Source: Symbiodinium natans (taxonomy: Eukaryota; Sar; Dinophyceae; Suessiales; Symbiodiniaceae). Taken from it: 64,000 bases of DNA. A model generated the notes under the pieces. It did no database searches, had not been told where the DNA came from, and was given only the letters and a program-made list of their open reading frames with translations. The stretch's first letter is position 1. The number at the start of each line of letters is the position of its first letter. Of this stretch, positions 52,976 to 64,000 are shown one piece after another. The stretch is from assembly GCA_905221605.1 (NCBI GenBank), contig CAJNDS010000246.1:1-64000 (forward strand). The letters are read 5' to 3'. Both the position numbers and the translations under genes were made by a program.

Positions 52976-54390
52976 TTTTCTCGGTCTGAGGCAAAGCTGT
53001 CGAATTTCCCTGAACTTCTTCTGTCAGAGGCTGATCGGTGCAGTATCCTTTTGCAAGCGGTGAATACCGAGCTTCGTCAATACGTTGTCTTGCATGGGAA
53101 GAGCAACGACTGGAACTCATTGTGCAGCAGTCTGAAGTACTACGAAGAACAGCTTCGACTATGTGAGGCTCCAGGTGGAACGTCTCGATCCCTCAGTGAC
53201 ACTTTGTGTGATTACTGCGGGAAACGGGGACACCAAGCCGAGAAGTGCTGGCAGAAGCAACGGGATGAGAAGCCTAAAGACAAAGGAAAAGGGGACCGAA
53301 ATCCCAAAGGTGGGGGAACTCCCAAAGGTGGAGGAACGCCGCGGGGAGGTGGAACTCCTCGGAGCGAGCACGGGGACAAGAGCCCCAAAGGGCGCGGAAA
53401 GAGTAAGGAGAAGTCGAAGAAGAAGAAAGGAAAAGGGAAAGGCCGTTACTTGGGTGAGCCCGAATCGGAAGCAGACTCTGGGGAAGCCACCTTGATGGCT
53501 TTGGGTTTTTCTGGAGTGCGGGAAGCTTCGGCCGAACCTTCTCTTCCTCCTCGTGTTCTGAACGCACCTGAAGAGGTGAAGCTGGTAGGCACCGTAGTTG
53601 GAGAGTCAATGGGGGCCTTAGGCTCGAAGTTTTCTCAAAGAGGAAACCTCTCTCAGATGTGCTCGCACCTAGGGGTTAGCCCGAGGGATGTTTGGTTGGT
53701 TGATCGTGGGGCTACGTGCCACATAGTTTCCAACCAGTTTATCTCAGGATTTCGTGTGGTGAAGACACACGACAAGGCAGCCAGTCTGTTCAACGCCTCT
53801 GGAGGTTCGATCGACGTTTCGTCTGTGGTCGATATCGAAGTCTACTTCGGTGATGTTCTTCTGAGACTCGGGGAGGTGTTGGTGGCTGATGTCGGGTTCA
53901 ACGTCCTCTCTCCATGGTGTGGGGCGGAACTGGGTTGGAAGACCTATCTGTCCAAAACGGGGTCCCGAATGTACAAAGGGAACAAAAAGAGTATCAAGTT
54001 GGTTGGTCACAATCGGGCCTGGTGGGCGTTCAGTGGGGGGAAGAAGTCTAAAGCCTCTTCCAAGAAAGGGGCGGAGGGGCCTAAAGACATGGAACTTGAT
54101 TCACTGAAGGACACTTTTGTGCCAGGATCTGAGGTTCCGATCCCCTCAGGACAGCGGACCGCTCCCAGGAGCATCTTGAAGAAAGGAGGAAAGAGCCTGC
54201 GTAAGGTCGATGAGCTCGAAGATGAGCAGTGTGGCCGACACGCTTTGTCTTCAACTCCGTTTTCGTTCCTCCTTCGAGGGTTTAGGTCTGAGATCTTCGA
54301 TCCAGAAAGTCCTCTGGGAAAGCCCAAAGTTCCCTCAAGTTGCCCAAAAGGTCCTCAAGAAGAGCTTGTTTTCGACAAAAATCTTAGGAA
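52976..54390 (+). pseudogene. Copia 2 gag end, zinc knuckle and protease
   Basis: Continues gag after the nested insertion (FSRSEAKLSNF). A CCHC knuckle (CDYCGKRGHQAEKC) is near 53208, followed by K/G/P repeats (GGGTPKGGGTPRGGG). The protease-like region has VDRGATCHIVS near 53698; copia proteases normally have DSGAT or DTGAT, so an Arg has replaced the Ser/Thr and activity is doubtful. The frame then enters a sequence rich in GCTTG words at about 54390 and loses similarity to pol. Confidence 0.65.
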
Positions 54391-54689
54391 ACAGCATGAC
54401 ATGTGTGGCTTGACCTTGATTAGGAAGCAGCAGGACATGTTTTGCTTGAACTTGCGCTTGATTTTTGAGCTTGGATTGAATTGCTTGAGCATGTTGCGTT
54501 GGAACCTTGGGAAGATACATGCTTTGGCGCTTGCTTTGCGTGGGTGCATCATGTTTTTCATGGGGTGTTTTTCGCTTATGCAAGGGATTGGAGCGCTTTT
54601 CGGAAGCGCACGAAGGAATAGATCCGGAGCTCTGAGTGCTTTGGTTCTAGTAGCCTTTTGCTTTTGTTGCTCGAAGAGCAATACGATCC

Positions 54690-56427
54690 ATGATGGGTGG
54701 CTCTCAGAGTGTCACGCCGGAAGTAGAGGGTGGAAGCCTCTGGGCCTACGGAAGAGGCCCCAGTTGGTGGAGAGGCGAGTGTTTCGCCAATGGTTGGCCC
54801 GTCGCTGGCGGAGGTGACGGTCCAGGAGCCAATTGGAGAGAAAGAGGTTCCATCAGCGGCTTCCTCGGGGGAAGTTCTTTTCCGTCATCCGGATCGGGAG
54901 GTGCCTTCGCCTACCGACTCCGAGAATTGGGGGCATTGGCGCCCCATTGCGGCGGACCCCGTGGAGCTTGCAGATTCCGATGTGCCGAGAATTACTCCGG
55001 TGGACACCGCGCAGCCACCATCCATTCCGGGACAACACCTGACGGCTTTGCATCATGCTTTGCTTTTCGATATGAGGAGGAGGATTGCCGAGGCTGCCGA
55101 GCTTGGGGTCCATTTGTACCCCGAGCCTGGGGAACCGATGCCCCAGCTTTCCCATTATTATGGGCCCCCAGCAGACCCAAGTGCCATTTACGATTCCCTC
55201 GCCATGGCCGGGACCATAGGCGAGGCCTATGTGGTGCAGCAGCTGGGGTCTCCGGCGATTACTCGCCAGATCTTTGGTGGGTCTGCAAATTTGGTTCGTC
55301 CCAGCGAATATGCAGCCCCGACTCCCTGGCACTCGGTGCTTCCACGGTTTCCGGAAGGTCCACATCCACCACAGGTACTTCCCGAACCTGTGCAAGAAGA
55401 GGGTCGCCGTCCCAAAAGATTTCGGGAGGTGGCCACCTCCACTGTGGATCAAGACTTGGCTGCAGAAGAACGCCTCCATCTTCTTCTCCAAGGCAAAGGC
55501 TTCTTCGAATGGGGGCTGAGGCCCCACGACGTCCTGTCAGCCATAGACAGGCTGGGCGCCGTTACCAAGGGCGCTGGAGGGCGCAACGATCGCCGAGAGC
55601 GCGAATGCTCCATAAGCGCAATGGGGTATCTTCAGCGGCTCCTCATCTACTTGCGCGCCTTTATCAGTGCAAAGGCGGGGGAACGCCCGTTGTTGGCCCT
55701 TCACGAGCCGCGTCTCTTCGAGGGACCGCGCTTTACGCGGTATCGCGACGAACGTGTCGCGTGGGGCGAGCTCACTACGAGTTTGAGGCTTCGAACGGAT
55801 GCTGCATTACAGTCGAAGGAGGCCAGCAATGCCCGCAGGGCCGCGCGAGATTCGCGCAGGAGGTTGAAGCCGAAGGCCCGTGCTGGTCCTGGTGGGTCTA
55901 CATCAGACGATTCGAGCTCCACCTCCATTTCGGCCGACGAAGACCTCCATGGCGAAGGCCCCGAAGAGGCGCTGAGATTTTGCTTGAAGTGCCGGGAGGA
56001 CAAAATCTCAGTCCAAGAGGCCCTTTGCCTCCCTACGCCAGAGACGGCACCACCGCCGATGGTGAAGCAAGCAGGAATGGGTGGTCGAGATCCTCCAGCT
56101 CCACCAATGGTTCCGGGAACTTCGGCTGCAACTCCGGGCCACCACGACGACGGGGACCTGCCCCTGGAGCCACCTTCTCCGGCTTCAACAGCCCCACCTG
56201 GGGATTCCATCGGCCGCCTTCTTCTTGGTCTTGGACAGACGGGCACGGAGCGCTCGTTCGTTCTTCCGCCGCCGCCACCGGCGGTAAAGGCGATGCCACG
56301 CCCCGCTTCGGGGCCCTCCATGCCAACGGTTCCCGAATCGGGAGCCCCATCTTCCAGCGGCTCGGGGAATGTCCCCAGCTTCGATGCGGTGGTGGCCGCT
56401 GCAAAGGAGACGATCAAGAAGGGATGA
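54690..56427 (+). pseudogene. Unidentified retroelement-like ORF inserted in copia 2
   Basis: A ~565-codon frame-1 ORF (from 54730) is acidic and P-rich at the start. It then has a helical central part (AAEERLHLLLQGKGFFEWG... GYLQRLLIYLRAFIS), a basic R/K segment, an S/D-rich stretch, a CLKC pair and a long P/S-rich tail. The layout resembles a gag-like protein but I cannot assign a family. An in-frame stop precedes 54730; ATG ATG at 54690 in frame 3 (MMGGSQSVTPEVE) probably is the true start, with a frameshift near 54729. It splits copia 2 between protease and integrase. Confidence 0.45.
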
Positions 56428-57168
56428 TGGGGATCCAGAACCGTGGGCCCGGCTTGGAATGTATCATACCTTTCTTTTGTGTTCGGGATGGAGTCCTGGA
56501 CTACGCCTACGCGGCGCACCGAATTTCCTTTCGAGGAGAAAACAAGGATGTGAGTGCGTGGTTTCGTTTTCTTGAAACACATGTGAGGCATGAGTTGTTT
56601 GAGCTTGCTTTGCTGCTTGAATTGCTTGAGCTTGAGCTTGCTTGTGCCCAAAACCCCTTTGAAACGCACCAAATCCCGAACCTTAACTTCAACCCCAACC
56701 GAACCACCGCCAGCCTATACAGGAATGGTCTTGGGCCAGGACTGGATGTCATGGCCATCGTGGCCGTCTTGGGCTTCTGCAGTCTCTTGGGTGGTCTAGT
56801 GTTTTGGGGGTTCCACGCCTTGTTTGTCGAGTTTAAAAGGTGTTCCGTTGGAGAAAAGGATCGGAAGGTCTTTAGAGTGAGGCCGCGCAGGAAGGGCTGC
56901 AGTGTTAGGATCTTCTGTCGGGACAACTGGGTCCGAGTGCCTAGCTATAAGCAGTTTGTCTTGCGTAGGAAGGCCCCAAAACCCCAAACACGTACACGTT
57001 GCATGTTGAGCATGTTGTTTTGCAAGGCTTGCAGTGTGCTTGGGAGTGTTTGTGCTTGGCTTGGTGTGCTTGATCTTGTTGAAGAGGGCCCGCCGGCGAG
57101 CAGTCCATTAGTGTGTCATCTGCGGATGATGCACAGAGGACTGCCAGTGCCGGGACAAGGGACTAGAT
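56428..57168 (+). other. 3' flank of the inserted ORF, no clear gene
   Basis: No convincing coding sequence. Two GCTTG/GCATG-rich patches (56580-56650 and 57000-57085) resemble the patch at 54390-54560 and the upstream part of sequence B at 49960-50120, and may mark LTRs or leaders of the inserted element. Confidence 0.35.
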
Positions 57169-57339
57169 TTGGAAGCTCCTCGTGGTGGGGAGCCCGGGTC
57201 TTCGTCTTCGAGGGTCCCCGAAGGGGTTCCGTCACCGTCAAGTCCCGATTACGAGCCTTCTGAGCTTTCTGAAAGACCCCCCAACCCTCCAGAGAATCCA
57301 CCGGAACCGCCGGACAGTGGAGAAGAAGGATCTTTTAGG

Positions 57340-58110
57340 ATTCCGTTGTCCTCAACCGCCTTGTCATCATCGTGCTCAAGGCCATTTCCCTTATGATTCC
57401 AACTGTGACTCATGCTGTTCGTCGAAGGGTCGTGTCCCCGCGCGTCGCTTGCGTCGCCGTCTGCAAAAAGAGAATCAGACTGTTGGTCTTGATTTTTTCT
57501 TTTTCGGCAAGCTAAGAGTCCTGTTGATGACGCACCTGGGTTCCAGGTATACTGTCAGTCTGCCCGCACCGAATCTCGAAGATCCACAATTGCTTGCCAA
57601 CATCAACAGAGTGCTGCGTGAAATGGGATTGGTAGGCAAAGCTGTGACCTTTAGAATGGATCAAGAAGGATCTATTATTGCTTTGGCTGAAAGACTGAGT
57701 AGGTCCCGAAACTGCCCCCACAGCGCAACCATTGTTGATGTGGTTTCAGGGTACAGGCCACAAGCCAAAGGTTCGATAGAACGACAAGTCGAATCGGTAC
57801 GCCAAGGCTTCTGGGCTGTGTGGTTGGACTTGGAGCGCCAAATTGCTCTAAAGAAGTTCCCTGGTCAAGATGCAGAGCTGGGTAAGTACCAGCTTCCCTT
57901 AGGGGGTCTCTTGTGGCAAGCCTGTGTGTTCTATGTGTCGAGGTGTTACAATCTGTGGTCCTCGAGCCACGGTGACTCCACCACCAGCATTGATTTGCTG
58001 CACGAGGAAATAGTTCACCGAACTAGAACGCTTCCCTTTGGTTGTGTGGTTCAGGCAAAAGTTAGCAAGTCGACCGCAGTTACCTTTAGATGCAAGTTGC
58101 CACAGTGGCA
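57340..58110 (+). pseudogene. Copia 2 integrase fragment
   Basis: Frame 2 has an HHCC zinc region (HRAQGHFPYDSNCDSCCSSK). It also has the catalytic triad in order: GLDFFFF (D) near 57490, FRMDQEG (D) near 57652 and GSIERQVES (E) near 57772, consistent with an rve-type integrase. Upstream, a P/S/E-rich stretch in frame 1 (57169-57330) probably belongs to the same protein, implying a frameshift near 57335. The protein ends where the minus-strand LINE begins; reverse transcriptase and RNase H are missing. Confidence 0.7.
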
Positions 58111-59163
58111 CATTTTGGGCCAAAGAGCGACATTCGGAATACCCATGGTCTGTTGATACATGGGCGCAAGTAAGTAGTGTTGGGCATCCAAGGTCGCAAT
58201 TACGTCTCCAATGTTGGCATTTTTGGGAGATATGGTGACACCTTGCGCACTTGCTTTGACTAAGGCCGAAAGAGGGTGTTTGACTTCGATACAGAGTCCG
58301 CCATCATTGCAACAGGGTTTGCAACGCTCCGTATCAACCCACCACGTGGGTAGCGCTTTGGGAAGCAGCATCCGCGGAATTGTATTCCAAAGGCGTGATG
58401 CAAGCTTGGGTATGTAATTTCTGTGCTTGGCACGCTGTGGTTTTTCACCCCATCCAGGGTGCCAGGTGCATTGCTCTTCCATGACATACCTGCGAATAGT
58501 GGCAATCCACGCAAGCAAGACTGCACAGAATTTTTTGTCAGCCTCTTCGTTGGCATTGGCTATGGGCAGAGCATTGCGACAGAGGGACTCTAACGAGGCA
58601 GTGCTAGCATAGCCCAGAGTGACTAATACAATAAAGAGTGGAGCTCTGGTAACAACACAGGCAGTAAGCCAGTGTTCAGTGGTGTTTGTTCCCCGGCCAC
58701 AAAGCAGGCAGTGGCTCTGTATGAAAGCACACTGATGTTCATGTGGTTGCGCCGCTCTGTATGTGATAGTTCTGAGTGGGGCGTCCGGCATTGCCGCGTC
58801 TTGCAGTAACGGAGCTTGACTGACATCACAACAAGGTAGCATGCCACCGATGATTTGGGCAAGGTCATCGGGGCAGCCTTGGTTGAGATGACAGTGTTTG
58901 CAAATAGGCTTTCGCCCGAATCCATTATCATATCGCAATTCCTTTCCCTGGCAAAATAGGCAGGATTTTGCCGATAGAAGGCATAAATAAGGTACTCCAT
59001 CCGGGCCAGGTGAGGAGTCCCAAGCCCCTGGAGCCGCAGAAAAGGGGCTACCTGCCCTAACCGCCTCACGGTGACCATACCCACAGCCAATGCGCGGCCC
59101 CAGTGGCTCCACATCGTGGGGGACATCCTCCGCCAATACAGCCGTGAAGCACTGCAAGGGGGG
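58060..59163 (-). pseudogene. Minus-strand LINE ORF2, C-terminal part with RT core deleted
   Basis: Reading leftward from the stop at 59164, the frame continues unchanged: ...SSPGPDGVPYLCLL (start of the reverse transcriptase fingers), then directly CLFCQGKE and CKHCH, then a zf-RVT-like finger (CLLCGRGTNTTEHWLTAC). The RT motifs A, B and C (FxDxxxxFD, xQGxP, xxDD) are absent, so several hundred residues are deleted. The last part is tryptophan-rich. The 3' boundary with the copia integrase is between 58060 and 58140 and not exact. Confidence 0.65.
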
Positions 59164-60990
59164 CTAACAAGCCCCCCACACACCCCTAATGGCCTTGAAG
59201 AGTGCGCTCTCGTTTGGTAAATCAGCCGGCACGAAGGGGGCCCTTTGCGCATATGGCTGGAGGAGCTTGTCCCATTGATTATCATATTGGCACGGAAAGT
59301 GGTGCCAGAAAGCCCTGGTTGCTCTGAGTGCAGTATCGAACTGACTCATGGAGGTAATCAATTGGCCGTTTTCACTTCTAACCTGCTGTGAGTCGATGAT
59401 ACGTGGGCAGATTTTTCGAAAGGACTGCCATTTGAGCTTAGATTTGTCAACTTGCAAATCCCTTTGAGCAATAAGGGAACGTAGACTTGGCGTAGGAGCC
59501 GTTTTCAGCTGGAGCCGATTGAGGGCTTCTTGGAGCCAATGTCTGGGAAGTTCAGCCGACCCATTACTCGATGATGTGAAAGGAAGTATCGTAATGTGCT
59601 TGGCTAAGGAAGTAACAGTTCGCGCAGCAATGCCAATATTCGCACAAGAGTGTCTGTTCAATAGGCGCATAAGCTTCCTGATTAAGGCAGCAACCGAGTC
59701 GCCAGCTTGAGCACGCAGATTGGCGTGCCACAGAAAGCACATGGCTTTTTGTGCAGCGAGAGCATCAGAAGGACAGAGTCGCTTACCATTGCGTTGCTCT
59801 TCAACAAGGCGAGCTTTAGTGGTATTGATTAATTTGCGGAGAAGCAGGTGCGAAGGGCTGGTTTCAGCCGCCTCAATACCAGGTAAGTCAGTGGTTGCCG
59901 GCTGCACAGAAAACGCTGCTGCGGGAACAGTTCTAACAGGTATCGCTGCAACGTCCTTGTCAAGCTTATGCTTAGGCCGAAACCTAATTTTCACCAAATA
60001 ATGTCCTCCAGTTGCTTTCTTGTGCTTCCAAGAGTCAACGCAGACCCTAGAAGACACATAGAGTGTACTGGAGACAGGGTAATGGTCTAAATGGCTGATG
60101 GTAGAGCCCTGTTCAAAGGTCGGCTTGTCTGACTGGCATTCTATCATATCTCCTTGGGCAAGGAGGTGAGCATACTCGCCTTCTTTGTGCTGATTGACCG
60201 AATTGAAGTCACCACCAAGAACAACCATGTGTGTTGCTTCTTTAACAAAAGCGCTAAGCGCTGGGAAAAGCTTTCCCCATTGATCAGGATGCCAATAGAC
60301 CGAAAGAAGCCAATAACAAACAGACCTAAACTGAACCAAGGCCGCAAGGGCAAAGCCAGGCACTAGGTCAACGGTTTCCACGAGCTTGTAGTCCTGAGGC
60401 AAGCAAATTGCCACTCCTCCAGATTGTCCGGACTCCTTCCACACAGCAAGCGAGGCTACGGTATTTATTCTGGATGTCGCTTGTCTGAACCTTTGAAGGC
60501 ACGCTGCATTCCACTTAGTTTCCTGCAAAAGCACAGGCGTTTGGTGGGCCAAAGCATCGATTGTGTGGAGCTTGGCAAGCCCAATAGTGTCAAAGGTACA
60601 TAGAGAGGTGACATTCCAACTGACGACCGCCTGAAGTTTGCACGGCTCTTTTGGGATTGAGTCAAAATAAGGAATGAGCTTGTCAGCAATAAGATTCAGA
60701 GCAATCTCAATCTCTTCCGGCGGTAGCTGAAGATTAACAGCAGCAATAAGGTCGAAGGGTCGATTGGTGGTGAGCATAAGAGCTAATTTCAGCTCGCGGC
60801 TTGTGGGATAAGCGAGTGGCAAGTTGTATGCAAGAAGAATGCTATTGAGGGATCTAACGCGCGCACGATGTCTACGACAGGCAACATATGCGTTAAGGTG
60901 CTCAAGGAAGGTCAAGGACCTTACCTTGATCACCACATCACGAAACGAAATCATAATGACAACGGGTCCCTGTGGACCCCGTAATAGCAC
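59164..60990 (-). pseudogene. Minus-strand LINE ORF2, endonuclease part
   Basis: The 608-codon frame has an N-terminal helical region (~120 residues), then an APE-like endonuclease: VVSWNVTSL, VLLQETKW, GGVAICLP, VVLGGDFNSV and ISHLDHYPVSS, covering the catalytic N, E, D/N and D-H residues. After it comes the linker typical before the reverse transcriptase (RAFWHHFPCQYDNQWDKL). A TAG at 59166-59164 ends it, but the same frame continues with recognisable LINE sequence, so this is a nonsense mutation in an otherwise continuous ORF. Different family from the array LINEs. Confidence 0.75.
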
Positions 60991-61300
60991 AGGTAAACAA
61001 CAGGTTGCCTGTCATAGACATAGATGCGCAATGCCCTCTCTTGTGTGGGGAGTGTAGGGGGAATGTTGTTGTGAGTGACAGTCTGTTGATACACCGTACC
61101 TTGCTTGTAGACGGTGTAGTGGACACCTCCAGCATCAATAACGAGATGAACAGCCTGCCGACACGGCAGGGCAAGTTTTGCAAAGCAGGAGAAGTCACGA
61201 AGGACTTCGCTTAGCCACGCCCCTTTCAAGCTGCATTCCGAGGATAAGGCTTGGCTGGCATATTCCTCGGCAAAGTAGGGAGTTAGGAAGAGCGCAAAAA
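60951..61300 (-). pseudogene. C-terminal fragment of the minus-strand LINE ORF1
   Basis: A frame ending YDRQPVVYLCYYGVHRDPLSL overlaps the start of ORF2 by ~40 bases, an arrangement common between LINE ORFs. It reads protein-like from about 61300 leftward (HLVIDAGGVHYTVYKQGTVYQ). Its upstream end meets plus-strand coding sequence, so the LINE is probably truncated there. No domain recognised. Confidence 0.4.
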
Positions 61301-61376
61301 GCTCCCTTTGCCCAAGGTGAGGGGCACAGAGGACTGTGTGGCCACAAGGTGCAATGCAGTTTCTTCTCCTTCGAAG

Positions 61377-61892
61377 ATCAGGCACGGGTGGGAGCAGGCG
61401 CTTCGTGATGGGGCGCGTCTGTACTTCTTCTCGGAGTCTGGTACCTTCGGCAGCGGAGGCCACTCCTACGGCCACTCCGTTGACAGTGAGGAGTTGTTCC
61501 AGCTCACCCCAGGAGATTACGTGCACAAGGAGCTGACCAGGACAATTTGCGGTTTGGCGGACCCTCGGCTCGACCGAGCAGTCAGGGCGTCTTTAATGGG
61601 CGTCGCTTGTGGCTCGGTCCAACTGCCGGACCGTTCCCAAGCATTTGTCAAAGCGGTGCTGGGACGGCAAGTCACCCGGCAGGATATGGAGAAATTTCTC
61701 AAACTGCCGCCTGCGTCAAATCGGGGAATCATGGAATTGAGAGGTGAGTGCACGAGCATCCTACTGCAGGAAGCCAAACCTCACCTGACTGACTTGCCAG
61801 AGCTTGGTCCCGCGATGAAACTTGTGCTGGGCATGTGGCTTCCCCTCCTGCCACTTGAGCGTCTCGTTGATATGCTTGGCTACCAGTTCTGA
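61377..61892 (+). CDS. Unidentified ORF upstream of helicase (5' end uncertain)
   Basis: The frame reads protein-like from about 61377 (IRHGWEQALRDGARLYFFSE) to TGA 61892 (LERLVDMLGYQF) with mixed helical composition. I recognise no domain. The true start is not visible because the sequence joins the LINE remnant near 61300. It is followed after four bases by ATG 61896 of the next ORF, so the two would be read from one transcript or are parts of one broken gene. Confidence 0.4.
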   Translation: MRHGWEQALRDGARLYFFSESGTFGSGGHSYGHSVDSEELFQLTPGDYVHKELTRTICGLADPRLDRAVRASLMGVACGSVQLPDRSQAFVKAVLGRQVTRQDMEKFLKLPPASNRGIMELRGECTSILLQEAKPHLTDLPELGPAMKLVLGMWLPLLPLERLVDMLGYQF

Positions 61893-61895
61893 GCC

Positions 61896-64000
61896 ATGGC
61901 ATCAGAAGCAGAAGTTGAGGAGGAGCCTTCGGAGCAGTATCACTTCCCGGAGCAGGCAGCCGTCAAACGTGCCACCACACCCATTGCCGTCAAGCCGGGT
62001 GCCAATACTTCTCACCCCGGAATTGGCCGGGGTTCCTGGGCGGCGCAGAATGTGGTTTGCTGTCGCCGGCAAAGTACCTGCCAAGGGCACTGCGTTGCTG
62101 GTCACCTTGCGAGGCAGTCGTGACACGACCTACCCTGGTGTGTTCATTGAGCTTACCGCCCCTAAGAAGCTTCGTACCAACGCGGGCGAGACTAAAGCAA
62201 TGCAGCCCATAGACCTCACAATCGCCCTGCTGTTGTCTGATGATCAGCACAACCACTTGGTGAATCAACATACACTGCCCAGGGTATGCCCAAGGAGCGA
62301 CAGCATGTAGCTCTTGGAGTACCGCTGGAGGATTCCCCATTGGAAGCAATTCGCCAGCCATACTGGCTGCCGAATTTTCTCATTGACCTTGTGCTTGTTC
62401 TGCTCACCGGATTGGTTGTCCAAGGGCATTGGCATGACTCATGGGCCCATCTTATACACCCTCTAGTCAGGTCTTCAGGGGAAGGCATGGAGCGCAAGTC
62501 AGCCAGGCTTCTCAACCTGAGGGGCCCGGTTATGACGATCCTCTAAGTGGCCTCCTCGCAAGCTGGCTAGTGGAGGACAAAGTCTATGCCAAGGAATGGA
62601 CTCCGCAGTTGCTGGCTGGAATTCTAGCCACTCTGCCTGTTGCTCCGCTGCCCAGCCAAGAGGACGCCCGGACTCCTGCGCTGTGGCATGCGGAGCGTTT
62701 ACGCCTGAGCCCGGACTCGTTAAGCAATGAGCACGACCCAAGGAGCCGAGCCAGTGTCTTTGCACTTGCGGCGGGGCCGTCCTTCCTTTCGTGTCTTTGT
62801 GACACTTTTTGGGGGGCTGACGGTCATCTTGCGGCGTTAATTGGAGCCTGTTCTTACGGTTTGGGTGCCAATCGCTCCTCTGTCTTCATTACTGGTGCCC
62901 CTGGCAGCGGCAAAACACGCTCGTGTGCGTTCCTGGGAGTACTGGTTGCCTGCCTGACCAACAGGCTCACCCTTTACACCGCACATGGCAACGAGTCAGT
63001 GCGAGCCTACATCGAAGCCGTTGATCGGTTAACCGCTGCAAGCCACGATTTCGTCCGCAGTCGCATCATTCGCGTCCCGGCCAGCAAGGAAAAGGATACC
63101 TACAAGCTTCCTTTTGATGCACATGATGCGTACCGGGGACTCTTAGTTGCAGCGACACATGGGACTATAGTCGCTCGGCTCAGTTTCCCATACTCGGTGC
63201 TCACTAACAGGTTGAAGGATGTGGAGCTTCTGCTCAGGGATGAAGCACAGCAACTGGGCACACCTGGCTCCAACACCATTCTGGCTCACATTCGACACGC
63301 GCTTGATGTCATGATTGGGGATCACAGGCAGCCGGCGGGAGGATCCCGACCGAATTGCCACTATGTGACGGAGCTTTTGGAGCAAAAACATGCGGCCTTA
63401 ATGCCGTCCCGGTTGATCTGTATACGCCTGCCACGCTACCAGCAGCATTGCTCAGGCCTTAGCAAACGAATAATAGCGCCGGACCGTGGAAAAAAGGGCA
63501 AGGAGATATGCCTTCCTGGGGCAAGCCCAATTTGCACCCTGATTCTACGGAGTCTGGGTTCTCTGCCAACTCCATGCTGGAATCCATCTTTGTAAAGCCA
63601 AAGCAGGCCGAAACAGTCATGCAAGCCGCGGGACTCAAGGCTATTGTGGGTCCAGCCATCAATCTGTCGCTCTGCTCATCCATGCGCCTCCCCCCGGAAA
63701 TCTCTGCTGTCTTGTATGCCTGTCGATACTCGGAAGCTTGCCTTTTCGAGTTGAGGGGACAGGTTCCCTATCTGCGCATGCCACCAGGACCCAATTTACA
63801 GCATCTGCTTGCGCGACCGCTACGCAGCCCTGCTGGTAGGTGGATGGAGAGGTGTAGATGGGTCCGTGTGCCTGACCAGGATGAGAGTCAAAGCAAACTG
63901 GGCAATAGTTACGATCTCAGCTGGGTGCTGGTTGACACCTTCGGACACCAGGTTTTCGCGGGGGCGCCCATTGGGCTGGTCTCCCAATATGCCAAAATCG
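61896..64000 (+). pseudogene. Superfamily 1 helicase, frame-disrupted, 3' partial
   Basis: The clearest part is frame 2 (about 62460-63400): Walker A ITGAPGSGKT near 62894, an Ia-like TAHGNESVRAY, Walker B LLLRDEAQQLG near 63235 and motif III IGDHRQP near 63315. That order fits UPF1/DNA2-like SF1 helicases. Upstream, protein-like text changes frame: MASEAEVEEEPSEQYHF (frame 3), WFAVAGKVPAKGTALLVTL (frame 1), then PYWLPNFLIDLVLVLL (frame 3). After ~63400 it moves to frame 1, with a TAG at 63460, and stays open to the window end (SLCSSMRLPPEISAVLY, helicase-like). Causes could be decay, unusual introns or sequencing errors. Confidence 0.55.

Noticed and set aside
54690-57263. 857-codon open frame on the plus strand
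   Set aside because: It is longer than the 565-codon frame but rich in G, R, W and S with no protein-like pattern beyond its first ~13 codons. The shorter frame has the structured composition.

Overview
The window looks like nuclear DNA of a dinoflagellate, most likely Symbiodiniaceae or a relative; I infer this from content and have no database match. The evidence is a dense pile of Ty1/copia polyproteins with K/G-rich gag, APE-type LINEs with a C-terminal RNase H, and element heads ending in TGGCTCAAG or TTTTGGCTCAAG, which match the 3' end of the dinoflagellate trans-spliced leader. I see no tRNA, rRNA, CRISPR array or ordinary host gene apart from a possible helicase locus at the right edge. 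Almost everything is mobile DNA.

Layout. 1-8794: a nearly complete copia element. It has an acidic upstream ORF and a long gag-pol ORF, and its 3' flank is cut by a LINE. 8795-45502: a long head-to-tail array. In order: LINE copy 1 (8795-15522); three almost identical ~2.1 kb non-coding units U1-U3 (15523-21829); a diverged 5'-truncated LINE (21830-25050); LINE copy 2 (from 25051); unit U4; two ~3 kb units Y1 and Y2; unit U5 (41636-43696); and a third LINE remnant (43697-45502). Most members start with an SL-like head and a small hairpin and end with the same two-hairpin tail plus GTAAAATTC. The array would run entirely in one direction except that two adjacent blocks (29973-30552 and 30553-35920) are inverted, which breaks LINE copy 2 and Y1 at three sharp junctions.

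45503-48418 is a small direct-repeat patch and a ~66 bp minisatellite. 48419-58156 is a second, broken copia element. Its gag is split by two tandem TIR elements, and a separate retroelement ORF lies before its integrase. 58060-61300 is a minus-strand LINE of another type that has lost its reverse transcriptase core. 61377-64000 holds an unidentified ORF followed at once by a frame-disrupted superfamily 1 helicase.

Most interesting signals. First, the main LINE families carry a third ORF with protein-kinase-like motifs, conserved between two diverged families. Second, a short hairpin with a conserved bulged T and compensatory base changes is scattered through LINE coding sequence, UTRs and the non-coding units. 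Third, the shared 3' tail uses the same bulged architecture. Together these suggest that one LINE machinery recognises and mobilises several different RNAs, but that is inference.
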